Source of the DNA: Vulcanimicrobiota bacterium
GTDB taxonomy: Bacteria; Vulcanimicrobiota; Vulcanimicrobiia; Vulcanimicrobiales; Vulcanimicrobiaceae
DNA: 5,663 bases
Reading direction: 5' to 3'
Assembly (NCBI GenBank): GCA_003133185.1
Contig: PKWF01000021.1
Coordinates: 4,053 to 9,715, forward strand
Positions 4,781 through 5,663 of this stretch are shown here, in pieces. Made by a program: the position numbers and the translations under genes. The notes beneath the pieces were generated by a model. It was not told the origin of the DNA and searched no databases. It saw nothing but the letters and a program-made list of their open reading frames with translations. The stretch's first letter is position 1. Each line of letters starts with the position of its first letter.

Positions 4781-5605
4781 TTATGCCGCCTTCCGGAGCG
4801 GCTTCTTGAAGTATACCTCGCTTGGCGTCTTGCCGTCGAGCGTCGAGTGCGGTCGTAGCTCGTTGTAGAAGGCGATGTACTGCCCGATGAAGTGCTTGGC
4901 GATCGACGCGCTCTCGTAAGCTCGTAAGTAGACCTCTTCGTACTTCAGCGAACGCCAGAAGCGCTCAACCACAACGTTGTCGCGCCAGGCGCCCCTGCCG
5001 TCCATGCTAATCGCGATGTCGTTGGCCTTGAGCATGTCGGTGAACTCTATATCGGTGAACTGCGAGCCCTGGTCGGTATTGAAAATGTTCGGGCAACCGT
5101 ACTTCGCGATCGCCTCCTCAACGGCGTCGATGCAAAAGTCGGTCGTGAGGCTATTGGAGAGCCGCCAGGCCAGTACGTTGCGCGAGTGCCAGTCCAGCAC
5201 CGCGAAGAGGTAGAGAAAACCGCGGGCCATCGGGATGTACGAAATATCGGCGCACCACACCTGATTCGGTCGCTCGATGGCGAGGTTTCTGAGAAGGTAC
5301 GGGTAGACGGGATGCTCGGGGTTACGCTTGGTGTCTTTCTTCTTGCGATACAGCGCCTCAATACCCATCAGGCTCATAAGTCGACCGACGTGCCGCCGGC
5401 CAACGCGATGCCCGCGCCGTTTGAGAAAATCGCGCAACATACGCGCGCCGGCGAAAGGGTACTCGAGGTGCAGTTCATCGATCTCACGCATGAGCGCGAG
5501 GTCGGCATCGCTGATCGGGACTGGGACGTAGTAGGCGCAGCCGCGAGAGAGATTCAGCAGCTTCACCTGACGGGTGACCGGCAAAGGATGCTCTTTATCG
5601 ATCAT
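4781..5605 (-). CDS. IS3-family transposase OrfB (DDE integrase domain)
   Basis: A 274-residue catalytic transposase subunit, full length for the family. Residues about 30-95 form the HTH_21-type region (LEYPFAGARMLRDFLKRRGH, then MGIEALYRKK). The integrase core carries D120 in WCADISYIP, D178 in FNTDQGSQFT and E214 in VVVERFWRSLKYEEVY. Thirty-five residues separate D178 from E214, giving the DD35E spacing of IS3. The end FYNELRPHSTLDGKTPSEVY is also typical. No frameshift or internal stop is seen, so the protein looks active. The ATG overlaps the orfA stop as ATGA. No good Shine-Dalgarno precedes it, so expression probably depends on coupling to OrfA or on -1 frameshifting that yields the OrfAB fusion. 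The gene points toward, and ends 60 bases from, the 3' end of the DUF4239-like gene. Confidence 0.95.
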   Translation of the reverse strand: MIDKEHPLPVTRQVKLLNLSRGCAYYVPVPISDADLALMREIDELHLEYPFAGARMLRDFLKRRGHRVGRRHVGRLMSLMGIEALYRKKKDTKRNPEHPVYPYLLRNLAIERPNQVWCADISYIPMARGFLYLFAVLDWHSRNVLAWRLSNSLTTDFCIDAVEEAIAKYGCPNIFNTDQGSQFTDIEFTDMLKANDIAISMDGRGAWRDNVVVERFWRSLKYEEVYLRAYESASIAKHFIGQYIAFYNELRPHSTLDGKTPSEVYFKKPLRKAA

Positions 5606-5663
5606 CGCTTTGCGCTCGGCCCGTCGATACGTCCGAGCGCGTGTTCTAAAAAATCGATCTCCA
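5602..5663 (-). CDS. IS3-family OrfA, C-terminal tail only (cut by window edge)
   Basis: Nineteen codons to TGA are visible: EIDFLEHALGRIDGPSAKR. The E-I-D-F-L---LGR ending resembles the leucine-zipper end of IS3-type OrfA, the DNA-binding helix-turn-helix subunit. The stop overlaps the orfB start by ATGA and lies one frame away from it, the standard IS3 arrangement. The helix-turn-helix is outside the window. Confidence 0.75.
   Translation of the reverse strand, partial: EIDFLEHALGRIDGPSAKR
5647..5653 (-). promoter_or_regulatory. Slippery heptamer T TTT TTA for OrfAB frameshifting
   Basis: The OrfA codons are GAT TTT TTA, placing T TTT TTA in the correct X XXY YYZ phase. After a -1 slip the frame reads FRTRARTYRRAERKAMIDKE into OrfB with no stop. 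This gives an OrfAB fusion, the known transposase form in IS3 elements, which more often use A AAA AAG. Confidence 0.6.

Larger units (their letters stand above)
4719..5663 (-). mobile_element. IS3-family insertion sequence, partial (right end and orfB, tail of orfA)
   Basis: The element contains a complete IS3-type OrfB and the last 19 codons of OrfA, joined by an ATGA overlap and a slippery heptamer. The boundary at about 4719 is inferred from AGAGGTGGCGCCGG next to the early stop of the DUF4239-like gene and from the 60 bases of non-coding DNA downstream of orfB typical of such elements. The other end is outside the window, so neither the matching terminal repeat nor a target duplication can be checked. 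Confidence 0.75.

Overview
The window is GC-rich bacterial DNA from a region that looks accessory. It holds exported proteins of unknown function, a gene-poor kilobase, small genes and an IS3-family insertion sequence. No rRNA, tRNA or single-copy marker is present, so the host cannot be named. The lipoprotein signal, Shine-Dalgarno sites and frequent GTG starts are bacterial. A soil or environmental lineage is only a guess.

Positions 1-2637 carry three minus-strand loci, probably co-transcribed. First in transcription order is a single-pass membrane protein split over two frames at a run of seven G (2619 or 2637 down to 2093). The split falls on the in-phase heptamer G GGG GGT, so one -1 slip would give a continuous protein of about 175-181 residues. 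Next is an exported, cysteine-containing protein (2017 down to 902) whose start I move to a GTG behind a strong Shine-Dalgarno. Last is a glycine-rich lipoprotein (773 down to the window edge), which has no conventional open frame call within the window because it runs off the edge. All three are predicted to sit in or outside the membrane, so the cluster looks like a cell-surface module.

Positions 2638-3732 hold no gene I can defend. They contain a small palindrome upstream of the minus-strand cluster, a strong Shine-Dalgarno with a GTG at 3381 leading into an unconvincing frame, and a degenerate GC-rich 20-bp tandem repeat at 3529-3614. A clear 54-codon gene follows at 3733-3897, encoding a small Cys/His-rich protein with a KPGD-type N-terminus like YjzC-family proteins.

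Positions 3898-4145 are non-coding with two notable inverted-repeat structures. One of them lies directly ahead of the ribosome binding site of a DUF4239-type membrane protein (4146-4721). That gene stops early, exactly where the end of a minus-strand IS3-family element appears to begin (about 4719). The element runs to the window edge with a full-length DDE transposase OrfB, the tail of OrfA and an in-phase T TTT TTA slippery site joining them. The IS most likely truncated the DUF4239 gene. The window therefore has two candidate -1 frameshift sites: one of a kind expected in IS3 elements, and one unexpected in the surface-protein cluster.
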